Source: Oleiphilus sp. (GTDB taxonomy: Bacteria; Pseudomonadota; Gammaproteobacteria; Pseudomonadales; Oleiphilaceae). Taken from it: DNA of 64,000 nucleotides. The position numbers and the translations under genes are program-made. This document shows, piece by piece, positions 46,739-55,333 of the stretch; positions within the stretch are counted from its first letter, which is position 1, and each line of letters starts with the position of its first letter. The stretch covers positions 124,001 through 188,000 of the forward strand of contig PZPK01000003.1 in NCBI GenBank assembly GCA_006212045.1, in the 5' to 3' direction. The notes under the pieces are model-generated. The model had not been told where the DNA came from. It worked only from the letters and a program-made list of their open reading frames with translations, and did no database searches.

Positions 46739-48811
46739 ATGCCTCAAATAATTAATACAAACATTGCCTCATTAAATGCCCAGCGTAATTTGAACGCTTC
46801 GCAGCGTGATCAGGACACAGCACTGCAACGTCTGTCTTCTGGTTTACGTATCAACAGCGCGAAAGACGACGCCGCCGGTTTGGCAATTTCCACTCGGTTC
46901 GACGCACAGATTCGTGGTACCAGCGTTGCTGCACGAAACGCGGGCGATGCAATTTCCCTGGCCCAGACTGCTGAAGGTGCACTGGGTTCTATTAACTCCA
47001 GTTTGCAGCGTATTCGTGAACTGGCACTGCAGTCAGCAAACGACACCAACACCAATCTGGACCGCGCAGCGCTCCAGGAAGAAGTGAGTCAGTTGATTGA
47101 CGAAATACAGACTGTTGCCGATTCAGCTAACTTCAACGGCAAGAAATTGCTGGACGGTTCATTCCAGAATGCAATTTTCCAGACGGGCGCCAATGTAGGC
47201 GACACGATCTCGGTCAGTGTTTCAAAAGTAGATGCTGAATCACTGGGCTCGGCGCTCTCGGCAGGTATCTCTTCACAAGTTGATACGACCGCTTTGGTAG
47301 CTGGCTCGAATGGCGATGCACTTGTATCAGGTGATATCGTTATAAACGGTGTGGCCGTAGGTGCTTCCGTGGGTTCTGACGATACTGCCTCGGTTAATCA
47401 GGCGGCATCTTCTGCGATAGCCAAAGCTGCGGCGATCAACGCGGTCAGCGATGATTCGGGTGTTCGAGCGGTAGTCAACGAGAACGTTTTGCAAGGTGGT
47501 GCAGGCGCAGCGGCCAGTGCCGGAGATGCGAGCATTGAAATTAATGGTGTAACCATTCTGATTTCGAACAGTACCACTCAAACTATCGAACAAACGATGG
47601 AATCTGCGGTTAACGTGATTAACGAGAAGTCTGGTCTGACCGGTGTTACTGCCTCTTTTGATGGTAATTCGTCAAATGGTATTACATTAACAGCCGAAGA
47701 CGGACGCAATATTACACTGACAGCAACGGCAGCTGCCGATGTAGCAAGAGCTGCAAATCTCGGTTTGGCGGCCATGACCAGTGTTGGTAGTGTTTACGTT
47801 GGTAATTACACCCTTGTGAGTGAGGGAGGCACTGATATCGCGCTGACTTCCGACACCGGCAACATCGATGATAACGCAGGTTTCCAGGTGGGTACCTTTA
47901 GTGGTTCGCAATCAGGATTGGTAAGTGACAACGTGACTTCCGGTACGGCGCTTTCATCCGGCGACCTGGTAATCAATGGTGTGTCAGTTGGGCCAAGCCT
48001 CGCGTCAAGCGATACATCCTCCACGGGTGAGAACAGCGGAAGCGCCATTGCAAAAGCAGCAGCCATCAACGCGGTTTCGGATCAAACAAATGTCACAGCG
48101 ATTGTGAATGAAAACCGCATTAACAGTGGAAACCTTGCGGTCGCAAGTTCTTACTCTGTAACCCTGAATGATATTGCGATCGCTATCTCGCTAAGTAGTA
48201 CTGATACGGTCGCTACGCAGTTGAACCAGACGATTGACGCGATCAATGCCAAGTCCGGTCAAACAGGCATTACGGCAGAAGCGCTTGATGAAAACAGCTT
48301 CTCGCTGGTGACTGCTGACGGACGTAATATTGAGTTCGCAGGTGCAGCGGCCGCAACTGAAATGGGCATTACTGCAGATATCTACGGCGGCTCGGTCACA
48401 CTTGTTTCAGGTGGTGATATCGAAATCGGTACCAATACCGGTAACCCTGATGTCGCAGGCTTGCGCATTGGCACCTACGGTAATGGTGAAACCGGTACTG
48501 CCCTGAAAGATCTGGACGTTACCTCGGTGGCTGGTGCAGAGGCCGCGGTACTGGCGATCGATAACGCAGTCAATACGGTTGCAAGTGTCCGGGCTGAACT
48601 GGGTGCGGTTCAGAATCGCTTCCAGAACACGATCTCGAACCTTGAAGTCACGGGAGAGAACCTGAACGCTGCGAACTCTCGTATCAGGGATGCCGACTTT
48701 GCTGCTGAAACAGCCGCGCTGTCCAAGTCTCAGGTGCTGCAGCAGGCAGGTATCTCGGTCCTCGCTCAGGCTAATGCCCGACCACAGCAGGTGCTTTCGC
48801 TTCTTCAGTAG
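46739..48811 (+). CDS. fliC: Flagellin, large form, copy 2
   Basis: Second filament subunit, 690 residues. N-terminal D0/D1 is intact (NTNIASLNAQRNLNASQ, LQRLSSGLRINSAKDDAAGLA in shorter form: RLSSGLRINSAKDDAAG) as is the C-terminus (NARPQQVLSLLQ). Like the first flagellin it carries two Flagellin_IN-type units in the middle: GDIVINGVAVGASVG followed by AIAKAAAINAVSDDSGV, and GDLVINGVSVGPSL followed by AIAKAAAINAVSDQTNV. AGGAG lies eight bases before the ATG. It is driven by a sigma-28 promoter and followed by flaG. Confidence 0.97.
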   Translation: MPQIINTNIASLNAQRNLNASQRDQDTALQRLSSGLRINSAKDDAAGLAISTRFDAQIRGTSVAARNAGDAISLAQTAEGALGSINSSLQRIRELALQSANDTNTNLDRAALQEEVSQLIDEIQTVADSANFNGKKLLDGSFQNAIFQTGANVGDTISVSVSKVDAESLGSALSAGISSQVDTTALVAGSNGDALVSGDIVINGVAVGASVGSDDTASVNQAASSAIAKAAAINAVSDDSGVRAVVNENVLQGGAGAAASAGDASIEINGVTILISNSTTQTIEQTMESAVNVINEKSGLTGVTASFDGNSSNGITLTAEDGRNITLTATAAADVARAANLGLAAMTSVGSVYVGNYTLVSEGGTDIALTSDTGNIDDNAGFQVGTFSGSQSGLVSDNVTSGTALSSGDLVINGVSVGPSLASSDTSSTGENSGSAIAKAAAINAVSDQTNVTAIVNENRINSGNLAVASSYSVTLNDIAIAISLSSTDTVATQLNQTIDAINAKSGQTGITAEALDENSFSLVTADGRNIEFAGAAAATEMGITADIYGGSVTLVSGGDIEIGTNTGNPDVAGLRIGTYGNGETGTALKDLDVTSVAGAEAAVLAIDNAVNTVASVRAELGAVQNRFQNTISNLEVTGENLNAANSRIRDADFAAETAALSKSQVLQQAGISVLAQANARPQQVLSLLQ

Positions 48812-48833
48812 TAGCCAATAGGCTAGCCGAGCA

Positions 48834-48859
48834 ACCTCGACCCTTCACAGGGTTGGGGT
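48834..48859 (+). other. Intercistronic hairpin between flagellin 2 and flaG
   Basis: An 11-pair stem (two G-T pairs) with a TCAC loop and no T-run after it. This looks like a message-stabilising or attenuating hairpin rather than a full terminator, leaving flaG partly on the flagellin message. Confidence 0.55.
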
Positions 48860-48889
48860 CCAGGTTTAAGATGCGAATCGAGGTGAGAT

Positions 48890-49294
48890 ATGAATGACGT
48901 AAAGATAAGCAATGTGGATTTTGCCAGTCGGCAGAATACTGCGACGTCTTCCTCTCAGCCAGATCCTGCTGAACGAGTCCAAAGCTCCAGTGTTAACCAG
49001 GATGTAAATATCCAGGCGCAGGAGCAGGTGAAACAGCCTCAAGAGAGGGCTGAACGGGTCCAGGAAGGGCAAGAGCAGGTAAGGGAAGCGGTAACCAGAC
49101 TGAATGATTATGTCCAGTCGGTGCAGAGGGATCTGCAATTTCGTTTGGATGAAGACTCAGGAAAAACTGTCGTAACTGTATTGGATCGGCAGACTTCTGA
49201 AGTCGTTCGACAGATACCGGATGAGGTTGCGCTAAAATTGGCGCAAGACTTGCAGCAAGATGAACCATTAAGTTTATTCAACGCCAAAGTCTAG
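48890..49294 (+). CDS. flaG: Flagellar protein FlaG
   Basis: Small flagellar protein of 134 residues; FlaG influences filament length in Vibrio, Campylobacter and others. The N-terminal 55 residues are polar and Gln/Glu-rich; the conserved C-terminal domain is LQFRLDEDSGKTVVTVLDRQ and SEVVRQIPDEVALKLAQDL. It is placed, as usual, between flagellin and fliD. GAGGTGAGAT precedes the ATG. Confidence 0.94.
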   Translation: MNDVKISNVDFASRQNTATSSSQPDPAERVQSSSVNQDVNIQAQEQVKQPQERAERVQEGQEQVREAVTRLNDYVQSVQRDLQFRLDEDSGKTVVTVLDRQTSEVVRQIPDEVALKLAQDLQQDEPLSLFNAKV

Positions 49295-49337
49295 CGGTTG
49301 TAAGGCGGCTAGCGGCAAGTAATAACAATTTGTTACA

Positions 49338-49366
49338 GGGCAAAAGGTAAACTTTTGCCCTTTTTT
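49338..49366 (+). terminator. Terminator after flaG
   Basis: GGGCAAAAG-GTAAA-CTTTTGCCC followed by TTTTTT: a perfect nine-pair hairpin and T-run, 43 bases after the flaG stop. fliD therefore needs its own promoter. Confidence 0.95.
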
Positions 49367-49503
49367 GCCGTTAAGGAATAGACAAAAGTGCTATGCTGCC
49401 AGCGTAAGCTGTAGGCATAGATGGTGAAACTTGCAAAGGGTTCGTGGCTGGATTGTCTGACAATCAGAAGTAAGCCTAGGGCTCATGCAAAGAGGCGTGC
49501 GGT
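49367..49503 (+). promoter_or_regulatory. fliD upstream region with structured leader
   Basis: Between the flaG terminator and fliD there are 137 bases. An extended -10-like TGCTATGCT lies near 49390. Downstream are two small inverted repeats, GATTGTC-T-GACAATC (49451-49465) and AGCC-TAG-GGCT (49473-49483), and two copies of TGCAAAG. No clear sigma-28 or sigma-54 match is seen. Role unknown. Confidence 0.4.
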
Positions 49504-51807
49504 ATGGCAAATGTATCTTCTGTAGGTATTGGTTCGGGAGTCCTGACCAGCGATCTGATTGACAAGCTGGTGGCAGCCGAAAGAGAACCGACAGAGTTAA
49601 GGCTCGATGCCAAAGAAGAGTCTATTACAACAGAGTTATCTGTATTTGGTCAGATTCAATCGGCTGTTACGGATTTTCGCCTGGCCTCCCGTCCGTTGGC
49701 CGACCCCTCGCTGTTTAATTCCCTGTCAATAAGCTCTTCAAACTCCGCGGTCTCAGGTTCTGTATCAGACGGTGCCCAGGCCGGCAGTTATACGCTTGAA
49801 GTTACCGCGCTAGCAAAAGCGCAATCACTTTCTTCTGCCATCTTTGCTGACAGCGATACCACTGCGGTGGGCACAGGGACGCTTGATATTACGATTGGCG
49901 CCACGACGACCTCGATTGACATAGATGCTTCAAATAATACGCTGGATGGTCTGGCAGCCGCCATAAATGCGGAGGAAGATCTTGGTGCATCTGCTTCGGT
50001 CATTAATGTTGGGAGTGGATACCGACTGGTAATTACCGCAGATGAAACAGGCCTGGACAATACCATCGAGATTGCCGTTACCGATACAGGTGATGCCAGC
50101 AACATTGATACAAACGGCTTATCACAGCTCTCATATACAAGCGGCGCTTTCAATCTGAATGAAAACCAGGCTGCGGATGATGCCGCCTTTGAGCTGAATG
50201 GACTGGCAATTTCGCGTTCAACCAACACCTTTAGCGATGTGATCAGTGGTGTAACCCTGACGTTGTCGGGAACCAACGCTGGCAGTCCGGCAGTCCTTGA
50301 TATTAGCCGCAACACGGATTCGGTCGTCGAAAAGGTAGAAGAGTTTGTTGATGCCTTTAACGTGCTGCAGGAAATTATTTCAGAGAACACGGAATTCAAT
50401 GCGGACAACCCTGCAGCCAGTGGTTTGCTGTTGGGGGACTCATCGACGCGCACCATCATCAACCAGATTCAGGGCATTATTGGTCAGAGTATTGAGGGTT
50501 TGGGTAGTGCTTCGGTCAGAAGCGTTTCCGAAATTGGAATCAGCACCAACAAAGACACGGGTCAGCTGGAGTTTGATAGCGCTGTGCTCCTGAGTAAGCT
50601 GGCCAGTGACGCGGAATCGGTCGCTGGTATCTTTGCTGACCAGGGCCGAACGACCGACAACCAGGTTGAGTTTGTGCGCGCAGGCCTTGGAACGAAGGTC
50701 GGCACCTACGATATCAATATCAGCCAGATCGCAGCCAAAGGTGCCTACCAGGGAACCGTCAGTCTTGGTGCCAGCACAACAATTGATACCAACAATGACG
50801 AGATCAGCCTGAAAATCGATGGCACCAGTACCGGTACGATTACACTCGATGCCGGGAGCTATACACCAGCTCAACTCGCCACAGAACTTCAGGAAAAAAT
50901 TAATGCCGACAGTAATCTGATTGCTGCGGGCAAGTCTGTGACCGTCAGTGTGGACGGCTCAGACCAATTGGTGATCAGCTCGTCTGAATTTGGTAGTGCC
51001 TCAAGCGTTTCAATTGAAAGTCTGGATACAACGACACAGGCAACCTTTGGCTTTCGTCGAGATTATCTGGGTAACGTTGAGCTTGGTGCATCCACCACCA
51101 TCGATTCAGATAACAACACGCTGTCACTGACCGTTGATGGCGTGGCAAGTAATGAAATTACGCTCACTGCGGGCGCGTATACGGCTGCTGATCTGGCAAC
51201 GGAAATACAGAATCAGATCAATGCGGATACGGCGATTAGCGGAGCAGGGCTTTCGGTCACCGTGTCATTGGATGCATCAGACCGTTTAATCATACGCTCT
51301 GATGATGCCTCGGTGAATGGGTATGTCAGCTTTGATGCAGTAGATACCAATATGCTGGCGGAACTGGGCATCGGTCTTGGGACCGGAAACGCCGGGCTGG
51401 ATGTTGCCGGTACGATTAACGGAGCCGCAGCCACGGGGCAGGGGCAATACCTTACCGCCGCGGACGATGATGATAGCGAATCGATTCGACTGCTTATCAG
51501 TGGCGGGAGCACGGGTGACCGCGGAACGGTGAGCTATATCGAAGGTGTTGGGGAGCAGATGGTTGATCTGATCAACAGCTTCCTTGGTGCCAATGGTGTA
51601 ATCACAGCCAAGAACGAACGCTTGAATGCAGCCCTCGCCGAGATCTCACAAGAAAGAGTCAGTCTTGAACAGCGTATTACCTCATTGAATGAGCGCCTTG
51701 TCAGACAATTCACCGCTGCGGACATTATTATTGCGCAGCTGAACAGTACGCAGGATTTTATCGCACAACAACTTGAAGCGATCGTTGCTTCCAACAAGAA
51801 AGATTAA
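49504..51807 (+). CDS. fliD: Flagellar filament cap protein FliD
   Basis: Hook-associated protein 2, the filament cap that folds flagellin at the tip; 767 residues, longer than the usual 450-500. The N-terminal FliD_N domain has GIGSGVLTSDLIDKLVAAE and EREPTELRLDAKEESI; the C-terminal domain ends with LTSLNERLVRQFTAADIIIAQL-type coiled coil (here LNERLVRQFTAADIIIAQL). The extra length comes from inserted domains, among them a tandem pair of about 106 residues each in the C-terminal half. Followed by fliS. Confidence 0.96.
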   Translation: MANVSSVGIGSGVLTSDLIDKLVAAEREPTELRLDAKEESITTELSVFGQIQSAVTDFRLASRPLADPSLFNSLSISSSNSAVSGSVSDGAQAGSYTLEVTALAKAQSLSSAIFADSDTTAVGTGTLDITIGATTTSIDIDASNNTLDGLAAAINAEEDLGASASVINVGSGYRLVITADETGLDNTIEIAVTDTGDASNIDTNGLSQLSYTSGAFNLNENQAADDAAFELNGLAISRSTNTFSDVISGVTLTLSGTNAGSPAVLDISRNTDSVVEKVEEFVDAFNVLQEIISENTEFNADNPAASGLLLGDSSTRTIINQIQGIIGQSIEGLGSASVRSVSEIGISTNKDTGQLEFDSAVLLSKLASDAESVAGIFADQGRTTDNQVEFVRAGLGTKVGTYDINISQIAAKGAYQGTVSLGASTTIDTNNDEISLKIDGTSTGTITLDAGSYTPAQLATELQEKINADSNLIAAGKSVTVSVDGSDQLVISSSEFGSASSVSIESLDTTTQATFGFRRDYLGNVELGASTTIDSDNNTLSLTVDGVASNEITLTAGAYTAADLATEIQNQINADTAISGAGLSVTVSLDASDRLIIRSDDASVNGYVSFDAVDTNMLAELGIGLGTGNAGLDVAGTINGAAATGQGQYLTAADDDDSESIRLLISGGSTGDRGTVSYIEGVGEQMVDLINSFLGANGVITAKNERLNAALAEISQERVSLEQRITSLNERLVRQFTAADIIIAQLNSTQDFIAQQLEAIVASNKKD
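50764..51399 (+). repeat. Tandem repeat of about 318 bp inside fliD
   Basis: Two in-frame units start at LGASTTIDTNNDEISL and LGASTTIDSDNNTLSL, 318 bases (106 residues) apart. Both contain a pattern of ITL-x-AG-x-YT-x-A-x-LATE(L/I)Q-x-x-INAD and then SVTVS-x-D-x-SD-x-L-x-I. The units have diverged in DNA but the protein pattern is plain. Together they account for much of the excess length of FliD. Confidence 0.8.
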
Positions 51808-51847
51808 TACTGATGAAACTGAATCAGTCACATTCAGGAGTTTAACC

Positions 51848-52243
51848 ATGAACGCATTACACCAATACCAGTCAGTCAACACGCAAACCAGCGTAGTTGA
51901 TGTGGACCGGCATCAACTTATTCAGCTCTTGCTGGATGGCGTGATGGAACGCATCAATATGGCCTCTGCACGTATCAAGGCAAAGGACTTCGAGGGCAAA
52001 AACAAGCTGATTACCAAATCTATCGAGATTGTTGCTGGCTTGCGTAGCTTTCTGGATATGGAGAAAGGTCAGGAGCTGTCTCAAAATCTGTTTGACTTGT
52101 ATGAATACTGCGAGCGCCGATTGCTGGATGCCAATATCAGAAACGATATTGACGCGCTGGAAGAAGTTGCCGGCCATATCCGCAAGATTCAGGAAGCGTG
52201 GCGCGGTATTCGCTCAGAAGCAAAGGAAAGTGGATTAATCTAG
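51848..52243 (+). CDS. fliS: Flagellin export chaperone FliS
   Basis: Cytoplasmic chaperone that binds the flagellin C-terminus before export, 131 residues. The four-helix family signature is present: HQYQSVNTQTSV at the N-terminus, HQLIQLLLDGVMERI, LITKSIEIVAGLRSFLDM and LFDLYEYCERRLLDANIRND (shortened to YEYCERRLLDANIRND). AGGAG lies eight bases before the ATG at 51848; the frame is open 75 bases further up into fliD, which is rejected as the start. No fliT follows; the next gene is on the other strand. Confidence 0.95.
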   Translation: MNALHQYQSVNTQTSVVDVDRHQLIQLLLDGVMERINMASARIKAKDFEGKNKLITKSIEIVAGLRSFLDMEKGQELSQNLFDLYEYCERRLLDANIRNDIDALEEVAGHIRKIQEAWRGIRSEAKESGLI

Positions 52244-52346
52244 CGCTGTGAGCGCCGGACGAATCCACATTTCAGGATTCAGGGGCCTTGTTGCCTGAAG
52301 CTGCACTTTCTGACGGAAACAGTGCAGATCCGGGACTGAGCCGACA

Positions 52347-53243
52347 TTACCTCCGGAGCATGGATTGCTCGAGGGCTGCGATGCGCTCTTCGAGCGGTGG
52401 GTGGGTAAGAAACAGTTTACCGAATCTGGATCTTCTGATTCCTGATATCCCAAAAGCCGTTAACTGATCCGGGAGCTCCGAGCGCCCCGCCTGATTGGCC
52501 TGCAAGCGCTTCAGAGCGGCAATCATCTTGTGGCTGCCTGCCAGCTGAGCGCCACCGGCGTCGGCCCTGAACTCTCTTTTTCGCGAAAACCACATCACGA
52601 TAATGCTGGCCAGAATGCCCAGCACAATCTCTGCGATAATCGTAGTAATCCAGAATGCAGGACCATGACCACGTTCAACTTTGAACACCATACGGTCAAC
52701 CAGATGCCCGATCACTCGACTCAGAAAAATCACGAAGGTGTTCACGACGCCCTGAATCAGTGACAGGGTGATCATATCGCCATTGGCGACGTGGCTTACC
52801 TCGTGAGCGAGAACCGCCTCGGCCTCATCCTTACTCATATTGTTCAGCAAGCCCGAACTAACGGCTACCAGGGCCTTGTTGCGGTTTGCGCCTGTTGCAA
52901 AAGCGTTGACTTCACTGGACGGGAAAATAGCCACTTCAGGCATGCCGATACCAGCCTGGGTGGCTTGCGCGCGAACGGTTTCAAGGAGCCAATGCTCGGT
53001 CGGGTTGGCGGCTTGGCTAATAATTTGAGCTCCCGTCGTTTTCTTAGCCATCCATTTGGAAAGCGCCAGCGAGATAAAGGAACCACCGAAACCAAATACG
53101 GCTGCGAAAAGCAGCAGGGAATTGAGGTTCAGGTCAACGCCCTGATCGTCGAGGATGCGCTCAAAACCAAGCAGTCTGAGCGAGATGCTCAGGACGATGA
53201 TAATTGCCAGGTTGGTCGCCAAAAACAAAGCAATGCGTTTCAC
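52347..53243 (-). CDS. htpX: Membrane zinc metalloprotease HtpX
   Basis: Heat-shock protease of the inner membrane that removes damaged membrane proteins; 298 residues. Membrane helices are at about residues 4-24, 40-62, 160-180 and 195-217. The zinc motif is [14 protein letters not shown] with a downstream Glu in [12 protein letters not shown]. Its neighbour is the small heat-shock gene, in keeping with a stress group. The region 52244-52346 between it and fliS has only a weak six-pair hairpin. Confidence 0.95.
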   Translation of the reverse strand: MKRIALFLATNLAIIIVLSISLRLLGFERILDDQGVDLNLNSLLLFAAVFGFGGSFISLALSKWMAKKTTGAQIISQAANPTEHWLLETVRAQATQAGIGMPEVAIFPSSEVNAFATGANRNKALVAVSSGLLNNMSKDEAEAVLAHEVSHVANGDMITLSLIQGVVNTFVIFLSRVIGHLVDRMVFKVERGHGPAFWITTIIAEIVLGILASIIVMWFSRKREFRADAGGAQLAGSHKMIAALKRLQANQAGRSELPDQLTAFGISGIRRSRFGKLFLTHPPLEERIAALEQSMLRR

Positions 53244-53309
53244 TATTCTTTCTCCTGAAGAAGAGTCTTGCCAAAAAAAAGAGGCCGAAGCCTCTCACTG
53301 GCTTGCGAT

Positions 53310-53744
53310 CTAGTTGAGCTTGGGTACGCCAATCTCAATTTTACGCGGTTTCATGGCTTCGGGTATTTCTTTTTCCAGATCAATGATCAAAAGACCGTTT
53401 TTCAACTCCGCACCAATGACCTTGACGTGTTCTGCCAGCTCAAATGTTCTTTCAAAGTTTCTATTGGCAATGCCCTGATGCAGAAATGTTCTTTCTTTTC
53501 TGTTTTCAGTCTGATTGCCTTTGATGGTCAGGCGATTGTGGTTGGACTGAATATCCAGTTCGGACTCTGAAAACCCGGCCACTGCCAGCGTGATTTGATA
53601 CTTGTCTTTGCCCAGTGCTTCGATGTTGTAGGGCGGATAGCCATTGTTTTTCTGGTCTCCGCGGGAAGCGTTTTCCAGCAGGTTGAACAGGTGGTCGAAG
53701 CCAACAGATGAGCGGTAAAGCGGTGAAAAATCAACAGTTCTCAT
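53310..53744 (-). CDS. ibpA: Small heat-shock protein IbpA-type
   Basis: Hsp20/alpha-crystallin-family chaperone of 144 residues that holds unfolded proteins. [23 protein letters not shown] is the enterobacterial-type IbpA N-terminus (here as [18 protein letters not shown]); the crystallin core shows [19 protein letters not shown] and [17 protein letters not shown] 53744 was chosen over 53750 because it gives the conserved N-terminus and leaves AAGGA seven bases upstream. Expression is set by a sigma-32 promoter and a ROSE-type thermometer just upstream. Confidence 0.95.
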   Translation of the reverse strand: MRTVDFSPLYRSSVGFDHLFNLLENASRGDQKNNGYPPYNIEALGKDKYQITLAVAGFSESELDIQSNHNRLTIKGNQTENRKERTFLHQGIANRNFERTFELAEHVKVIGAELKNGLLIIDLEKEIPEAMKPRKIEIGVPKLN

Positions 53745-53748
53745 AATC

Positions 53749-53799
53749 ATATCCTTGGTTAAGCAATATTGGTTAAGGTAACCCGAAAGGCGATACCTT
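53749..53799 (-). ncRNA. ROSE-type RNA thermometer in ibpA leader
   Basis: On the minus strand the ribosome site is paired: ATATTGCTT-AACC-AAGGATAT forms a hairpin with a single bulged G, the hallmark UUGCU opposite AGGA of ROSE elements. A second hairpin lies just upstream (AAGGTA-x-TACCTT, 53775-53799). Known ROSE elements melt on heat shock and free the ribosome site. Other paired segments up to 53845 may add a third hairpin. Confidence 0.85.
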
Positions 53800-53852
53800 C
53801 AAATGATGGCAGGGAAGCCCCCGTTTCGGGCGACTTCTCTGCACTACTACGG

Positions 53853-53880
53853 ATATAGGGATGTTGTTTTTCGTTTCAAG
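53853..53880 (-). promoter_or_regulatory. Sigma-32 heat-shock promoter of ibpA
   Basis: Minus strand CTTGAA (53880-53875), a 14-base spacer and CCCTATAT (53860-53853), matching CTTGAA-N13-15-CCCCAT-T. It predicts a leader of about 100 bases that contains the ROSE element. Confidence 0.88.
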
Positions 53881-53892
53881 TATGGAAAGATT

Positions 53893-54819
53893 TTATTTAT
53901 CGAGAATGGCGCTGCGATCTTCTCCGCCAAACATATCAAGAATATCCGGGATTAGCTGGTCAATTTCCATGGCCATAATGGAGAAGCTGGCGTCAAATCT
54001 AGAGGCTTTGTCATCCGTATCAATATCGTCAAACTTCTCCTGCACCAGATCACTGAATTTGAGGCGTCGAATGGTAAGATCGCTGGAAAGCAGGAAGTTG
54101 ATATTTTCCCGCCATGCAAGTGTCAGCTTGTCGACCAGCATGCCGGATTCGATATGTTGCTCGATCTGTTCGATATCCAGATCCATGCCCTTATATTTGA
54201 CCGCAGCCTTTTCTTCGCCACCTGACACGAGCTCGCACTCGACGCCGAGCTCAAAATGCTCCGAAAGCTTTTCTTTGCCCGCTAACCAGTGCGTCATGAC
54301 GGCTGAAGGGCTGGTATTCACTTCGATTGGTCTAATCGGTAATGATCCGATTGTTTTACGCAAAAATGAAGTGAGTTCATCCGCCACCTTGGCTGAAGCG
54401 GTGTTGACAACCATGTAGCCATCGCGCGGACATATGTAAGCAAAATAGTGGATCGTTCGGGTAAACGCTTTTGGCATCAGCTCAATGGTGACCTGCTCTT
54501 TAAGCTCACTTTTCTCCTTACGGGATACCTTGCGAGATTGCGAGTTTTCAATTTCTTCGCAGCGTTCCTGCACTTGCTCATTTACGACGGAACTAGGTAG
54601 AATCCGTTCCTGTTTGCACAGGCAGAGCATCCAGAACTTGTCGCTGACGTGAATCAGGTTTTCACTTTTGTTGCCCAGCGGAGCTACCCATCCGATCTGA
54701 TAGATATCATTGGCGCTACAGGGTTTGAAAAGGGCTTCGGACAGCTGTTCTTCCAGTTGCTCTGGCTGGACATCAAAAGGTTTCGTAAATCGATAAAGCG
54801 TTAGGTTCTTGAACCACAT
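53893..54819 (-). CDS. rdgC: Recombination-associated protein RdgC
   Basis: Ring-shaped double-strand DNA-binding protein that restrains RecA; 308 residues, the usual size. N-terminus MWFKNLTLYRFTKPF is typical, with GWVAPLG and LCLCKQERILPSSVVNEQV in the middle (shortened to KQERILPSSVVNE) and a C-terminal LDMFGGED. ATG 54819 was chosen over a GTG at 54834 for its fit to the family start. Convergent with nothing near; its end adjoins the ibpA promoter. Confidence 0.95.
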   Translation of the reverse strand: MWFKNLTLYRFTKPFDVQPEQLEEQLSEALFKPCSANDIYQIGWVAPLGNKSENLIHVSDKFWMLCLCKQERILPSSVVNEQVQERCEEIENSQSRKVSRKEKSELKEQVTIELMPKAFTRTIHYFAYICPRDGYMVVNTASAKVADELTSFLRKTIGSLPIRPIEVNTSPSAVMTHWLAGKEKLSEHFELGVECELVSGGEEKAAVKYKGMDLDIEQIEQHIESGMLVDKLTLAWRENINFLLSSDLTIRRLKFSDLVQEKFDDIDTDDKASRFDASFSIMAMEIDQLIPDILDMFGGEDRSAILDK

Positions 54820-54976
54820 ATATGAAGATACCACTGGTTTCTAATGACGTAGGGGCCTGAAGCGATGTTCAGGAAAGGTCGACATTATCCACATGCCAAT
54901 TGTAATGCCAAGCTTTATTTTGTTATCAATAAAGCACTTTAACTAAATGCCCTAAGATATTGTTATATAAATAAGT

Positions 54977-55246
54977 ATGCAGCTAAATATTTATGGTACC
55001 AGCGCCTGCCATTTGTGCGCGGATGCGGAAGCGCTGGTGTATAATCCGACGATTCTTGGCATGCTGAAACGACATGGTATAGAGATCATCAGGATTGATG
55101 TTGCGGATGACCCCGCTGATGTTGAACGGTATGGAAGCCGTATTCCGCTAGTCTCGATTGATGGTCGGAAAACATGTCTGGACTGGCCGTTCTCGCTACT
55201 CGATTTGCGGGCCTTTCTGGAAAACGAGCTGGGCCCAGAGCGTTAA
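54977..55246 (+). CDS. Glutaredoxin-like protein (DUF836)
   Basis: A small thioredoxin-fold protein of 89 residues. The CHLC redox motif lies at residues 11-14 (YGTSACHLCADAE), followed by EIIRIDVADDPADVERYGSRIPLVSIDG, shortened here to DVERYGSRIPLV, where cis-Pro is part of the substrate groove. Partner and role are unknown. A strong terminator follows. Confidence 0.87.
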   Translation: MQLNIYGTSACHLCADAEALVYNPTILGMLKRHGIEIIRIDVADDPADVERYGSRIPLVSIDGRKTCLDWPFSLLDLRAFLENELGPER

Positions 55247-55268
55247 GTTACGGACTTACTGAAATGTG

Positions 55269-55296
55269 AAGGAGCGGATGATCATCCGCTCCTTTT
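55269..55296 (+). terminator. Terminator after glutaredoxin-like gene
   Basis: AAGGAGCGGATGA paired with TCATCCGCTCCTT (26-bp perfect inverted repeat), then TTTTAT. It separates the small redox gene from yaaA. Confidence 0.9.
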
Positions 55297-55333
55297 ATCT
55301 AATAATTTTTAATCATCAATAGAGAGATACCCA

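Noticed and set aside
49381-49503. c-di-GMP (GEMM) riboswitch before fliD
   Set aside because: TGCAAAG segments recall the motif, but the order of conserved blocks and the GAAA tetraloop pairing do not fit.
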